The position numbers and the translations under genes are program-made. Positions 1-7,913 of a stretch of DNA of 41,236 bases are shown one piece after another. The stretch lies in contig NZ_JANIBK010000024.1 in the NCBI RefSeq assembly GCF_024505165.1, positions 1-41,236 on the forward strand, read 5' to 3'. The stretch is from Methylomonas rivi. GTDB taxonomy: Bacteria; Pseudomonadota; Gammaproteobacteria; Methylococcales; Methylomonadaceae. The notes beneath the pieces are model-generated. The model did not search any database, was not told the DNA's origin, and saw nothing but the letters and a program-made list of their open reading frames with translations. Each line of letters begins with the position of its first letter. Position 1 is the stretch's first letter.

Positions 1-534
1 TGGCATTGCCGGCGGGCCCGGGGCGACATGCCGGCGGTATTTTTTTCCCGCCACGGCGAAAGTCAGTATTATTTCGACATATTGTCGGGTTTAGCCGCCG
101 AGGGCAGCGTGTCGCCCAGCCGCTTCAGCCTCTCGGTTCACAATGCCATCGGCGGCCTGCACAGTTTGCACAGCGAAAGCTTCCAGCCTTATGTCGCCTT
201 GGCCGGCGGCGGCGAAGGCTTTTTCACTCCTTTTTTGGAAGCCGCCGGCTTGTTGCTGGAAGCCCCGCAAGTATTGGCCGTCTGGTACGAACAACCCCTA
301 CCGGAAGCTTGGCTAAGCGATTCCGCACCCTCCGGCCAAACTTGGGCCTTAGCCATGGTTTTGAGCCAAGCCGGCCAAACCGGCCCGCAACTGAATCTGT
401 TCCGAGAAGCGGCGGACAATACCGCGAACAGTGACGACGAAGCCGGCCTGTTGCCGGCCATGCTAAGCAATCGCCGTCACGGCAGCTGCCGGCTGGAACG
501 CTCGTGCTGGCACTGGAATTTAGACTATGCTTGA
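1..534 (+). CDS. Beta-ketoacyl synthase-like chain length factor (5' end outside window)
   Basis: Only the C-terminal 177 residues are visible; the frame is open from base 1, so the gene begins upstream. The segment around residues 16-20 (SRHGE) and the following FSLSVHNAIGGL stretch match the beta-ketoacyl synthase-like N-terminal family found in aryl polyene clusters, where this protein is the non-condensing chain length factor partner of a ketosynthase (ApeC in the E. coli cluster). No catalytic Cys-His-His arrangement is visible here, which fits a chain length factor, but the upstream part cannot be checked. Its stop overlaps the start of the acyltransferase by 8 bases, so the two are translationally coupled. 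It is expected to act in the cytoplasm on ACP-bound polyene intermediates. The family call is good; the partner ketosynthase is not in this window. Confidence 0.8.
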   Translation, partial: WHCRRARGDMPAVFFSRHGESQYYFDILSGLAAEGSVSPSRFSLSVHNAIGGLHSLHSESFQPYVALAGGGEGFFTPFLEAAGLLLEAPQVLAVWYEQPLPEAWLSDSAPSGQTWALAMVLSQAGQTGPQLNLFREAADNTANSDDEAGLLPAMLSNRRHGSCRLERSCWHWNLDYA

Positions 535-1306
535 GCGCCTTGATTACTGCTGGCGTTTGTTCGGCACCGGGTTGAGTTTTTTTCTGTTCGGCGCCATGGG
601 CATCCTGGTTTGGGGGTTGTTGTTTCCTGTATTCGAGCCCTTCCTGGGCCGGGGGGAAACTAAAAAACGCCGCACCCGCAGGCTGATGCAAGGTATTTTC
701 CGGGTTTACATGGATTTCATGCATCTGATCGGTATTCTGAATTACCAAGTGCGGGGCCGGCGGGAGCTGCTTGCCGCCGACGGCAATCTGGTTATCGCCA
801 ATCACCCTTGCTTGCTGGACATCGTGTTTCTGATTTCGCAAATCCCCAATGCCACCTGTATTGTGAAACCCGCATTGATCCGCAATCCGTTCATGCGCAT
901 TCCCATCCGCGCCATGGGCTATATCTATGCCGAGGATCCGGAAATGCTGGTGGCGCGCTGCGCGGAAGAACTGAACGCGGGCGGCTCGCTGATCATTTTT
1001 CCGGAAGGTACCCGCACCACGCCCGGCAAACCCGTCAAATTTCAACGCGGCGCCGCCGCCATCGCTCTACAAGCCCAGGCCAAACTTTTGCCGGTCGCCA
1101 TCGGCTGCCATCCAACCACCCTGACCAAGCGGGAAAAATGGTATCGGATACCTGAAAAGAGGTTTACTTTAAGCCTGCATGTAGGGGATCATATACGGTT
1201 AACGCCAGTTTCCGGGGACAGCTGCCGCTCGCAATCGACAAGGCGGTTGACCCGGCAATTGGAAGCGTATTTTATCGAGCAATTGGCACAGCATGGAAAA
1301 TCTTGA
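527..1306 (+). CDS. 1-acyl-glycerol-3-phosphate acyltransferase-like (PlsC family)
   Basis: A 259-residue membrane-associated acyltransferase. It has an N-terminal hydrophobic segment (about residues 16-37), the HX4D catalytic motif at residues 93-98 (NHPCLLD) and the FPEGTR substrate-binding motif at 158-163, which define the PlsC/LPLAT family. Its position between the chain length factor and two ACPs is that of ApeD in aryl polyene clusters, so the inferred role is to move an acyl or polyene chain from ACP onto a lipid-like acceptor at the inner membrane. The start overlaps the upstream gene and the stop overlaps the first ACP by 14 bases. The substrate cannot be read from sequence; a housekeeping phospholipid role is less likely given the context. 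Confidence 0.85.
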   Translation: MLERLDYCWRLFGTGLSFFLFGAMGILVWGLLFPVFEPFLGRGETKKRRTRRLMQGIFRVYMDFMHLIGILNYQVRGRRELLAADGNLVIANHPCLLDIVFLISQIPNATCIVKPALIRNPFMRIPIRAMGYIYAEDPEMLVARCAEELNAGGSLIIFPEGTRTTPGKPVKFQRGAAAIALQAQAKLLPVAIGCHPTTLTKREKWYRIPEKRFTLSLHVGDHIRLTPVSGDSCRSQSTRRLTRQLEAYFIEQLAQHGKS

Positions 1307-1562
1307 AGCCGAGCTTAAACGTTTAATTATCGACATTTTCGAACTCGAAAACATCACTCCGGTTGAGATTGCTTCCGATACGCCGCTTTTCGGCGCAGGC
1401 TTGGGCCTGGATTCCATCGATGCATTGGAACTGGGCGTCGCCTTGAAAAAAAAATACAATATTCATATCGATACTCATGCAACCGGATTGGCCGAGCATT
1501 TCGCCTCGGTGAAAAATCTGGCCGGTTTTGTGGCATCGCAACAGGAAAATAAATCAGTATGA
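1293..1562 (+). CDS. Acyl carrier protein 1 of the polyene cluster
   Basis: An 89-residue acyl carrier protein. The phosphopantetheine attachment serine is Ser41 in the motif GLDSIDALEL, within a predicted four-helix ACP fold. Its position corresponds to ApeE in aryl polyene clusters. It should carry the growing polyene through thioester intermediates in the cytoplasm after activation by a phosphopantetheinyl transferase, which is not encoded in the window. It overlaps the acyltransferase by 14 bases and the second ACP by 4 bases. Confidence 0.9.
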   Translation: MENLEAELKRLIIDIFELENITPVEIASDTPLFGAGLGLDSIDALELGVALKKKYNIHIDTHATGLAEHFASVKNLAGFVASQQENKSV

Positions 1563-1807
1563 AAACCCAAGAAGATGTTTTTATATTCTTGCAAGCAATC
1601 ATGGCGGACATGTTCGAGCTGTCGCCCGCCGACATCGTCCCGACCGCAAACTTGAGCACGGATCTGGACATCGACAGCATCGATGCCGTGGATTTGATGG
1701 TCCGGCTGCGGGAATTGACCGGCAAGCGCATTAACCCGGAAGACTTCAAAAACGCCCGCACCATACAGGATGTCGTCGATACGGTGCATCGCATTACCTC
1801 TGCTTAA
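1559..1807 (+). CDS. Acyl carrier protein 2 of the polyene cluster
   Basis: An 82-residue acyl carrier protein with Ser40 in DLDIDSIDAVDL as the phosphopantetheine site. The ATG overlaps the TGA of ACP1 (ATGA). Two adjacent divergent ACPs are typical of aryl polyene loci (ApeE/ApeF), where one may carry the starter and the other the extender units; which does what here is not determinable. Ser40 is flanked by acidic and hydrophobic residues of the normal type, in contrast to the odd ACP-like protein at 30598-30870. Confidence 0.9.
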   Translation: MKTQEDVFIFLQAIMADMFELSPADIVPTANLSTDLDIDSIDAVDLMVRLRELTGKRINPEDFKNARTIQDVVDTVHRITSA

Positions 1808-1890
1808 TTGTCCATGCCCAACCGCAAACGGCTGTCGCCGCGGCAAAACCTATCGGCAGCCAAAGCCGCAACGCTAACGGAATTGCCGCC

Positions 1891-2451
1891 ATGCTGCGCA
1901 TCGGCCTAAACGGCTTGGCCTGGGCCGCCACGCTCGGCTACCCGTTTCTGGTCTGGTATTCGTTGGATTATTTTCAGCCCCGCGCAATCGCGCTGGCTTT
2001 AGCGGCGGTTTTTCTGCTGCGCCTGTTGGCCCGAAAACCAGGCCCAAAACCGGCCGGCATTACGGCGATGCTGGCGCCTGCCTGTCTGGTATTTTTATTG
2101 GCCATCGCCTTATTTAACGAAACCCGCTGGCTACTCAGCTACCCGGTATTGGTGAGTCTGGCGTTTTTTGCGGTTTTTGCCTACAGCTTGGTCTACCCGC
2201 CTAGCGCAGTAGAGCGGCTGGCCCGGCTGGAAGACCCGGATCTGCCGCCTAAAGGCGTGGCGTACACTCGCAAAGTCACCCTGGTCTGGAGTGTGTTTTT
2301 CCTTTGCAACGCCGGCATTTCCCTGGCCACCCTCTGGTACGGCGATCCCTGGCTGTGGAGCTTGTACAACGGCTGCCTGTTTTATATCTTGATGGGTCTG
2401 TTAATGGCCGGCGAAATGCTGGTTCGCCGTAAAGTGAAGGCAAGCTATTGA
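1891..2451 (+). CDS. Aryl-polyene cluster membrane protein (COG4648-like)
   Basis: A 186-residue integral membrane protein with about five hydrophobic segments (around residues 5-28, 34-46, 58-75, 83-102 and 133-174). It matches the COG4648-type membrane protein that follows the ACP pair in aryl polyene clusters (ApeG position). Its function is not established in the family. An 83-base gap separates it from ACP2, the only sizeable gap in this stretch. The AMP ligase that follows ApeG in the E. coli cluster is absent here and the dehydratase comes next. The start at 1891 is the first in-frame ATG; no strong ribosome binding site is visible. Confidence 0.65.
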   Translation: MLRIGLNGLAWAATLGYPFLVWYSLDYFQPRAIALALAAVFLLRLLARKPGPKPAGITAMLAPACLVFLLAIALFNETRWLLSYPVLVSLAFFAVFAYSLVYPPSAVERLARLEDPDLPPKGVAYTRKVTLVWSVFFLCNAGISLATLWYGDPWLWSLYNGCLFYILMGLLMAGEMLVRRKVKASY

Positions 2452-2831
2452 ACCCTTCCGCTCCGCTCGAACAAAACCCGGTGCTGTACCCTGAGCTCAT
2501 CGGCAGCCACCCAAGCAGCGAGGGGATTATTCTGTCTTTATGCATCCCGCGGGATTTGGCTTATTTTGCCGGACACTTCGAGCAAGTCCCTATCGTGCCC
2601 GGGGTGGTGCAAATCCAATGGGCCGTGCATTACGCCCAACGGTATTTAGGCTTGCAAGCGGTGTTTAGCCATATGGAAGCCGTGAAGTTCAAGGAACTGC
2701 TGCTGCCGGAACAGCACTTTGATCTGAGTTTGCGTTATCCGCCGCGAGCTTGTAAATTGGAGTTTCGATACCACTCCGAAACCCGAGAATACAGCTCCGG
2801 CAGGATTTACTTCCATGACGCTTCCGTTTAA
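2448..2831 (+). CDS. 3-hydroxyacyl-ACP dehydratase-like hotdog protein
   Basis: A 127-residue single hotdog domain. His43 lies in the sequence GHFEQVPIVPGV, equivalent to the catalytic His region of FabZ/FabA (HFPGxPIxPGV). It corresponds to ApeI, which removes water from the 3-hydroxyacyl-ACP to create each double bond of the polyene. The start is a TTG that overlaps the preceding stop (TTGA), and no ATG gives full coverage of the domain. The stop overlaps the glycosyltransferase start by 17 bases. Confidence 0.8.
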   Translation: MNPSAPLEQNPVLYPELIGSHPSSEGIILSLCIPRDLAYFAGHFEQVPIVPGVVQIQWAVHYAQRYLGLQAVFSHMEAVKFKELLLPEQHFDLSLRYPPRACKLEFRYHSETREYSSGRIYFHDASV

Positions 2832-3558
2832 GCCTTGCATCCTGATCCCGGTTTATAATCACGAGCAACCGTTGCCCGGCATCGTGGCGCGCTTGGCCGT
2901 ATACAACTTAACCTGCATTTTGATCGACGACGGCAGCCGGTCTTCCTGCGCCGACGTGATACGCGATTTGGCCGTGCAATACCCATGGGTGCAAGCTGTG
3001 CGCCTGGACGAAAATCGCGGCAAGGGCGGCGCCGTCAAGGCCGGCATGCTGCATGCCCATGACTTGGGCTATTCCCATGCCGTGCAAATCGACGCCGACG
3101 GCCAGCACGACCTGAGCGATTTACCGCAATTTCTCGCTGCGGCCGAAGCAGACCCGCAAGCGGTTGTGTTGGGCCAGCCGATTTTCGACGCCTCCATTCC
3201 CAAGCTGCGCTATTACGCCCGCTATCTGACACAAATCTGGGTGGTCATCAACACCTTATCCCTACAAATTCGGGATTCGATGTGCGGCTACCGGGTGTAT
3301 CCGCTGGATGCTTGCGCCCGCTTGATTAGCAACACGGTCCTTGAAGATCGCATGGCCTTCGATGTGGAGATTCTGGTTCGTCTGTATTGGCAGGGTTTGC
3401 GCATCGTTTCCATACCCACAAAAGTGGGATATCCGCAAGACGGCGTTTCGCATTTTCGCGGTTGGGAAGACAACCTGCGTATCAGCCTGACCCATGCCCG
3501 CTTGTTTTTCGGTATGTTGGCGCGCCTGCCGCAACTCGTGGCGCGGCATTGGCCATGA
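2815..3558 (+). CDS. Family 2 glycosyltransferase
   Basis: A 247-residue GT-A fold glycosyltransferase: N-terminal IPVYNHE nucleotide-sugar entry motif (residues 11-17), DDGS at 38-41 and the DxD-type motif in DADGQHD at 93-99. The mid-protein region resembles dolichyl-phosphate mannosyltransferase-like GT2 enzymes. In E. coli the equivalent protein (ApeJ) is a fusion of GT2 with an LpxL-type acyltransferase; here the two halves are separate overlapping genes. It probably adds a sugar to the lipid or polyene head group on the cytoplasmic side of the inner membrane. Overlap with the next gene is 4 bases (ATGA). Confidence 0.85.
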   Translation: MTLPFKPCILIPVYNHEQPLPGIVARLAVYNLTCILIDDGSRSSCADVIRDLAVQYPWVQAVRLDENRGKGGAVKAGMLHAHDLGYSHAVQIDADGQHDLSDLPQFLAAAEADPQAVVLGQPIFDASIPKLRYYARYLTQIWVVINTLSLQIRDSMCGYRVYPLDACARLISNTVLEDRMAFDVEILVRLYWQGLRIVSIPTKVGYPQDGVSHFRGWEDNLRISLTHARLFFGMLARLPQLVARHWP

Positions 3559-4538
3559 TGTCGGATAACCCGCCCAAACATTGGGCCGCGCTGGAAGAAA
3601 CCAGCCTGGTGTGGGGGATCAAAGCCCTGGTGTGGATTTACCGGATTTTCGGCCGTTGGGCGTTTCGATTGATTTTAATGCCGGTGGTCAGTTTTTACTT
3701 TTTCACCGGCGCCATCGCCCGCGACGCCTCGCGGGATTATTTGCGCCGCCTGAACCGCTATTTCCCCGATTTGCGCATCGGCAGCGGCTGGTGGCAAAGT
3801 TACCGGCATTTCCTCGGTTTCGGCGAGACCCTGCTGGATAAAATCATCGCCTGGATGGGCTATATCGATGCCGGCCGGATCGACTTTCCCAACCGGCCGC
3901 TTTTGCTGGAGCTACTGGAACAAAAACGCGGCGCCATGCTGGTCAGCGGCCATATCGGCAATCTGGAAATTTGCCAGGCCATCGCCAATCTGCGCGGCCA
4001 CATCCGTCTGAACATTCTGGTGCACACCCGCCATGCCGAAAAATTCAACCGCTTGCTGGGCGGCACTACCGGCAGCGCCACCATCAAACTGATTCAGGTT
4101 ACCGAACTGAACCCGGCCATCGCTATCGAACTGCAGGAAAAAATCGAAGGCGGCGAATTTTTGGTGATGGTGGGCGACAGAGTACCCGTACAAGGCGGCC
4201 GCACCATAACCGTTCCATTCTTGGGCGCGGACGCCGCTTTTCCTCAGGGCCCTTATTTGCTGGCCTCGCTGCTGCGTTGCCCGGTGTTTACCTTGTTTTG
4301 TTACGCCAGCCAGGGCCGCTATACAATCGATCTGCAACCTTTTGCCGACACCATCCGCATTCCACGCGCCGAGCCGCAACGCCGCGATATGTTGAAAACA
4401 TTGGCAAGGCGTTATGCCGAACAATTGGAAACCCATTGCCGTATCGCCCCCTTGCAGTGGTTTAATTTTTATCCGTATTGGCAGACCCCGGCCGAAACCG
4501 GGGGCAATAATCGGCAACAGGAGAACGACTCGCCATGA
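3555..4538 (+). CDS. LpxL/HtrB-type acyltransferase
   Basis: A 327-residue lysophospholipid acyltransferase of the lipid A biosynthesis (LpxL/HtrB) family. An N-terminal membrane anchor spans about residues 24-55, and the catalytic HX4E motif is at His133-Glu138 (SGHIGNLE). I chose the ATG at 3555, which overlaps the stop of the glycosyltransferase, over a longer reading from 3387 that would run far inside that gene. It corresponds to the C-terminal half of ApeJ and probably acylates the glycosylated polyene lipid. The context argues against a role in core lipid A acylation, though the family alone does not exclude it. Confidence 0.85.
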   Translation: MMSDNPPKHWAALEETSLVWGIKALVWIYRIFGRWAFRLILMPVVSFYFFTGAIARDASRDYLRRLNRYFPDLRIGSGWWQSYRHFLGFGETLLDKIIAWMGYIDAGRIDFPNRPLLLELLEQKRGAMLVSGHIGNLEICQAIANLRGHIRLNILVHTRHAEKFNRLLGGTTGSATIKLIQVTELNPAIAIELQEKIEGGEFLVMVGDRVPVQGGRTITVPFLGADAAFPQGPYLLASLLRCPVFTLFCYASQGRYTIDLQPFADTIRIPRAEPQRRDMLKTLARRYAEQLETHCRIAPLQWFNFYPYWQTPAETGGNNRQQENDSP

Positions 4539-4951
4539 TCCGCGCCGAAGTGGAATTAACCGTGCCCTTCTTCGATATCGACATGCTGGGCATTGCCTGG
4601 CACGGCCACTATTGCAAATACATCGAAATCGCCCGCTGCGCGATGCTGGACAAAATCGACTACGGCTATATGGCCATGCGCGCCACGGGCTACGTCTGGC
4701 CGATCGTCGACATTCAATTGCGCTATGTACGGCCGGCCAGATTCGATCAACGCATCAAGGTTTCGGCCGAATTGGTGGAATGGGAATACCGCATGAAAAT
4801 CAAATACCGCATTACCGATGCCGAATCCGGCGAAGTGCTGGCTAAGGGTCACACCGTGCAGGCAGCGGTCGATAGCGCCAGCGGCGAAATGAGTTTCGCC
4901 TCGCCGGCCGTCTTTCTGGACAAACTCGGGATCAAACCCGATGCGTCTTAA
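4535..4951 (+). CDS. Acyl-CoA/ACP thioesterase (4HBT hotdog family)
   Basis: A 138-residue hotdog thioesterase. The FFDIDMLGIAWHGHY segment at residues 12-26 carries the Asp-x-x-Gly-x-x-(Trp/His)-x-x-x-Tyr pattern of the 4-hydroxybenzoyl-CoA thioesterase family. It matches ApeK in position, the enzyme proposed to release or edit ACP-bound intermediates. A ribosome binding site (caggaga) lies 10 bases upstream, and the start overlaps the previous stop (ATGA). Its 3' end overlaps the TSUP gene by 11 bases, so translation probably continues into the non-canonical downstream genes. Confidence 0.8.
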   Translation: MIRAEVELTVPFFDIDMLGIAWHGHYCKYIEIARCAMLDKIDYGYMAMRATGYVWPIVDIQLRYVRPARFDQRIKVSAELVEWEYRMKIKYRITDAESGEVLAKGHTVQAAVDSASGEMSFASPAVFLDKLGIKPDAS

Positions 4952-5918
4952 TAAAAAACTCACGCTACTGATCCCGCCGCTGGCCTGGTTTGCGTGGTAT
5001 TTTTTGCCCGATTCGCCGCCTTTTTGGGCCATCGCCAAGCATTGGCCTATTTCATTGACCATGGCTTTCGGTTCGTTTGTCGCCGGCGCCACCAGCGAAG
5101 CCGGCGGCGCGGTGGCTTTTCCGGTATTCACCAAAATACTGGCCATTCCCGCCATGCAAGCCAAACTGTTTTCGCTGGCCACGCAGAGCGTAGGCATGGG
5201 CTCTGCCTTGCTGACCATTTTGCTGTTACGCATCCGGGTGGAATGGCGGGCAGTGTTTTGGGTGGTAGTGGGATCGGTGCCCATGCTGTGGCTGGGTTTC
5301 CAGATAGCCGAGCAGTTACCCGCCAGCGCGGTAAGAATGGTGTTTACCGTCATTCAAAGCAGCTTTGCCTTGGCGCTGTGGTGGCATAATCGCGATCCGG
5401 ACCGCGACCGGCATGATAGCCTGCCTGCTTTCGGCGGTCCGGAAAAGCTAACCTTGCTGGGCTTCGGCATGCTGGGCGGCCTGATCAGCGGCTTGCTGGG
5501 CAGCGGCCTGGAAATCATTGTATTTTCGGTATTGGTGTTATGGTTTCGGCTCTGCGAGAAAGCCGCGACACCGACGGTCATCGTCATGATGGTGCTGACT
5601 TCCTGGTCGGCTTTCGCGATGATTTATTGGTCGGACCGTTTCGTACCGCCGGTAACGGAATATTGGCTGGCCGCTATCCCTATCGTCGTCATGGGCGCGC
5701 CGTTGGGTGTTTACGTGTGTTCGCGCATGTCCAGAGTGGCGGTCGTTTATACCTTATTGGGCTTGATTGGGCTGGAATTGCTGTCGTCCCTGATCCTGAT
5801 TCCGCTGACTCCGCAACTGGGCCTGGCTGCAATCGCGCTGTTCCTGGGTTTTTCTTGCGTGTATTATTCTATGTACCGGTCTAAACGTTATCTGGATCGC
5901 CCGCCAGCACTTTCATAA
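4941..5918 (+). CDS. TSUP (TauE/SafE) family membrane exporter
   Basis: A 325-residue integral membrane protein with about eight hydrophobic segments. The GSFVAGATSEAGGAVAFPVF stretch (residues 44-63) and the later GMLGGLISGLLGSGLEI stretch are the paired glycine-rich repeats of the TauE/SafE sulfite exporter family. Substrates in this family include sulfite, sulfoacetate and other organic anions; nothing here identifies one. It overlaps the thioesterase by 11 bases, so it belongs to the polyene transcription unit although such a transporter is not a standard component of those clusters. It could move a pathway precursor or product, or be a passenger. Confidence 0.8.
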   Translation: MRLNKKLTLLIPPLAWFAWYFLPDSPPFWAIAKHWPISLTMAFGSFVAGATSEAGGAVAFPVFTKILAIPAMQAKLFSLATQSVGMGSALLTILLLRIRVEWRAVFWVVVGSVPMLWLGFQIAEQLPASAVRMVFTVIQSSFALALWWHNRDPDRDRHDSLPAFGGPEKLTLLGFGMLGGLISGLLGSGLEIIVFSVLVLWFRLCEKAATPTVIVMMVLTSWSAFAMIYWSDRFVPPVTEYWLAAIPIVVMGAPLGVYVCSRMSRVAVVYTLLGLIGLELLSSLILIPLTPQLGLAAIALFLGFSCVYYSMYRSKRYLDRPPALS

Positions 5919-5939
5919 TCCATCCATGAGGATATGCCA

Positions 5940-6503
5940 ATGCACAGAAAAACTTTCTTACTGGCCTTGCTAGGCCTGACCGTTTTACTGACAGGTTGTA
6001 AAAAAGAACTGAAACCGGATCAACTGGCTCCAGGCGTACAACCGGGGCAGATCTATTACACCCAGTTCAGCCTGTTTCAGGAAAAAAACAATTTCCGCAC
6101 CACCAACTACCGCAAAGGCATCTTGATTCCGATCAATACCGCCGTTAGCCTGCAGGCCATCAACAGCGGCCAAGCCGAACTCAGATTAGTGGAAAGCGGC
6201 CAGCCGCTGAGCATTGAGAATGTCCCCAAGCACACGATAGACGACATGCAAACCGCCTTTACAAAAATCGCCGGCACCGGCAAAGTCGATATGAACCAGT
6301 TTTCCGCGGCCGAAAAAGACGCCATTCTGGCCGGACAGGTCAAAAAAGGCATGAGCCGCAAGGCGGTTTTGGCAGCCATCGGTTATCCGCCGCAAAATGA
6401 AACACCCTCGCTAAACGGCAACGACTGGGTCTACTGGAAGCATCGTTTCGACCGCTTCGTCGTACATTTCAAAAACGACAAGGTGGAAAATATTGTCGAC
6501 TAG
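5940..6503 (+). CDS. Lipoprotein with BamE-like C-terminal domain
   Basis: A 187-residue predicted lipoprotein: a hydrophobic signal peptide ends in the lipobox LTGC (Cys about residue 20), followed by a Lys-rich mature start. The C-terminal 55 residues (GMSRKAVLAAIGYPP followed by Trp-Val-Tyr-Trp and a basic strand) resemble the BamE/SmpA fold. I chose the second ATG (5940) because the GAGGA ribosome binding site at 5928-5932 is 7 bases from it but only 1 base from the ATG at 5934. Likely sited in the outer or inner membrane facing the periplasm. Function unknown; its place in the operon suggests help with envelope delivery of the polyene product. Confidence 0.75.
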   Translation: MHRKTFLLALLGLTVLLTGCKKELKPDQLAPGVQPGQIYYTQFSLFQEKNNFRTTNYRKGILIPINTAVSLQAINSGQAELRLVESGQPLSIENVPKHTIDDMQTAFTKIAGTGKVDMNQFSAAEKDAILAGQVKKGMSRKAVLAAIGYPPQNETPSLNGNDWVYWKHRFDRFVVHFKNDKVENIVD

Positions 6504-7809
6504 CAACGGTATTCCACGGCGTTGCGATGTGCTGGTAATCGGCGGCGGCCCGGCCGGTTCCAGCGTGGCGGCCTTGTTGGCCAAGCAAGGCATAAATGTG
6601 GTGTTGCTGGAAAAAGCCCAACACCCGCGCCCGCAAGTGGGGGAAAGCCTGATTCCCCATGTCTGGAAATATGCCGAGCTGACCGGCGCCGCGCCGCTGA
6701 TGGAACAGCAAGGCTTTGTCGCCAAGGCCGGCGGCATTACGGTGTGGAACGGCAAAATCCATAGGATCGCCTTTGCCGAGTTCGGCTTCACCCGCCCCGC
6801 TCTGCATGTAGAACGGGACATTTTCGATGAATTGTTGATAAAACACGCCGAACGGCAAGGCGCGCAGGTCTTTCAACAGGTAACCGTGCGGGAAGCTAGA
6901 TTGGAATTGGAGCAGCCGGAAGTCAATTATCTGGACAAACGCGGCGGCGACACCTGCGAAGGCGCGATTTGCTGCCGGTTTGTGATCGATGCCAGCGGTT
7001 CGTCCGCCGTGCTGGCGGGACAGTTCAAATCCAAACGCCTGATCGATTCGAGCATGCGTTTTTTATCCTTGTGGGGGCATTTCAAAAACGCCCGCTATGT
7101 CGGCGCCGATGGCCGCAGTTATGCGGCCCGCGAGGTCGTTAAAGTCCGGCCGGTCACCTTTGTTACGTCGTTTGAAGACGGCTGGATCTGGCATATTGCC
7201 ATGCGCCAAGTTGCCAGCGTCGGCTTGGTCATCAACACCGACCGGGCTCGCGCCATGGATAAAAATCAACGCGAAGGCTATTTTCTGCACACGCTGAAAT
7301 CCGCCCCTTATTTGGACCGGCTGCTGGATGGGGCCGAATACCTGGAAAGCTCGTTCAGCCAACGGCCGGACTATTCCTATTACTCCAGTAAATTGTGTGG
7401 GGAAAATTTCTACTGTATCGGCGATGCCGCCTCGTTTGTCGATCCTATATATTCCCACGGCGTGCTGAACGCCTTTTACAACGCCTGCATCACCGCCTTG
7501 GCCATCGCGGAATCCTTGCAAAATCCGGCCTATCGGGCCCGCCATGCCCAATTGTGCGAAAACCGTATTCGCCAGTTCTACGGTTTTTCCCGTTCGCTGG
7601 CCCTGGGCGAGTTTGGGGGTGACGGCGTGGATTCGGAACTGGTGAGCCGCTTCATGAGACAAGTGCCGCGAGTAGAATTGGAATTGATGCTGGCCGCGGC
7701 ATTTATGTCCGAACGTTCCGATAATTTCCACCAACTGGCTGAAAATGCCGGTCTCAACCTACAACCGACTCAAGCCAGAGCGCACGTTATGGAAAAGTTG
7801 ATGCTGTAG
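6493..7809 (+). CDS. FAD-dependent oxidoreductase, flavin-dependent halogenase-like
   Basis: A 438-residue flavoprotein. The N-terminal Rossmann motif GGGPAGSS is at residues 17-24, followed by VGESLIPH, a conserved pattern in the tryptophan halogenase/geranylgeranyl reductase superfamily. The stretch GWIWHIAM near residue 230 resembles the WxWxIP motif of flavin-dependent halogenases with Pro replaced by Met after Ala, and FVAKAGG carries a lysine where phenol-type halogenases have their catalytic Lys. GDAAS near residue 310 is the second FAD motif. The start is a TTG preceded by aggtgg six bases upstream; the gene overlaps the lipoprotein gene by 11 bases. It may halogenate or hydroxylate the aryl head of the polyene; a simple monooxygenase or reductase cannot be excluded. 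Confidence 0.7.
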   Translation: MSTSNGIPRRCDVLVIGGGPAGSSVAALLAKQGINVVLLEKAQHPRPQVGESLIPHVWKYAELTGAAPLMEQQGFVAKAGGITVWNGKIHRIAFAEFGFTRPALHVERDIFDELLIKHAERQGAQVFQQVTVREARLELEQPEVNYLDKRGGDTCEGAICCRFVIDASGSSAVLAGQFKSKRLIDSSMRFLSLWGHFKNARYVGADGRSYAAREVVKVRPVTFVTSFEDGWIWHIAMRQVASVGLVINTDRARAMDKNQREGYFLHTLKSAPYLDRLLDGAEYLESSFSQRPDYSYYSSKLCGENFYCIGDAASFVDPIYSHGVLNAFYNACITALAIAESLQNPAYRARHAQLCENRIRQFYGFSRSLALGEFGGDGVDSELVSRFMRQVPRVELELMLAAAFMSERSDNFHQLAENAGLNLQPTQARAHVMEKLML

Positions 7810-7833
7810 CAAGCCGCGACTTTAAAAACAAAG

Positions 7834-7908
7834 CCTCCGGGGTTGATCCCACCCGTCTCCATACGACCAAGCGGCGCTTGAAACCAGGAGTGGAATCTCA
7901 ACGGAGGA
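7834..7908 (-). terminator. Probable terminator of the VPxPA-CTERM gene
   Basis: On the - strand, just after the stop of the gene at 7914-8534, an imperfect long hairpin (outer arms CCTCCG and CGGAGG, with a perfect inner hairpin CAAGC/GCTTG at 7868-7880) is followed by a T-rich run. The orientation fits termination of the - strand gene; no T-run follows on the + strand. Confidence 0.5.
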
Positions 7909-7913
7909 TCAGG

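Noticed and set aside
224-1045. A 273-codon - strand frame across the ketosynthase and acyltransferase genes.
   Set aside because: Shadow of the + strand genes; composition is low-complexity and no domain is visible.
3387-3554. Upstream start for the LpxL-type acyltransferase.
   Set aside because: It would overlap the glycosyltransferase by about 170 bases; ATG 3555 overlaps its stop in the usual coupled manner.
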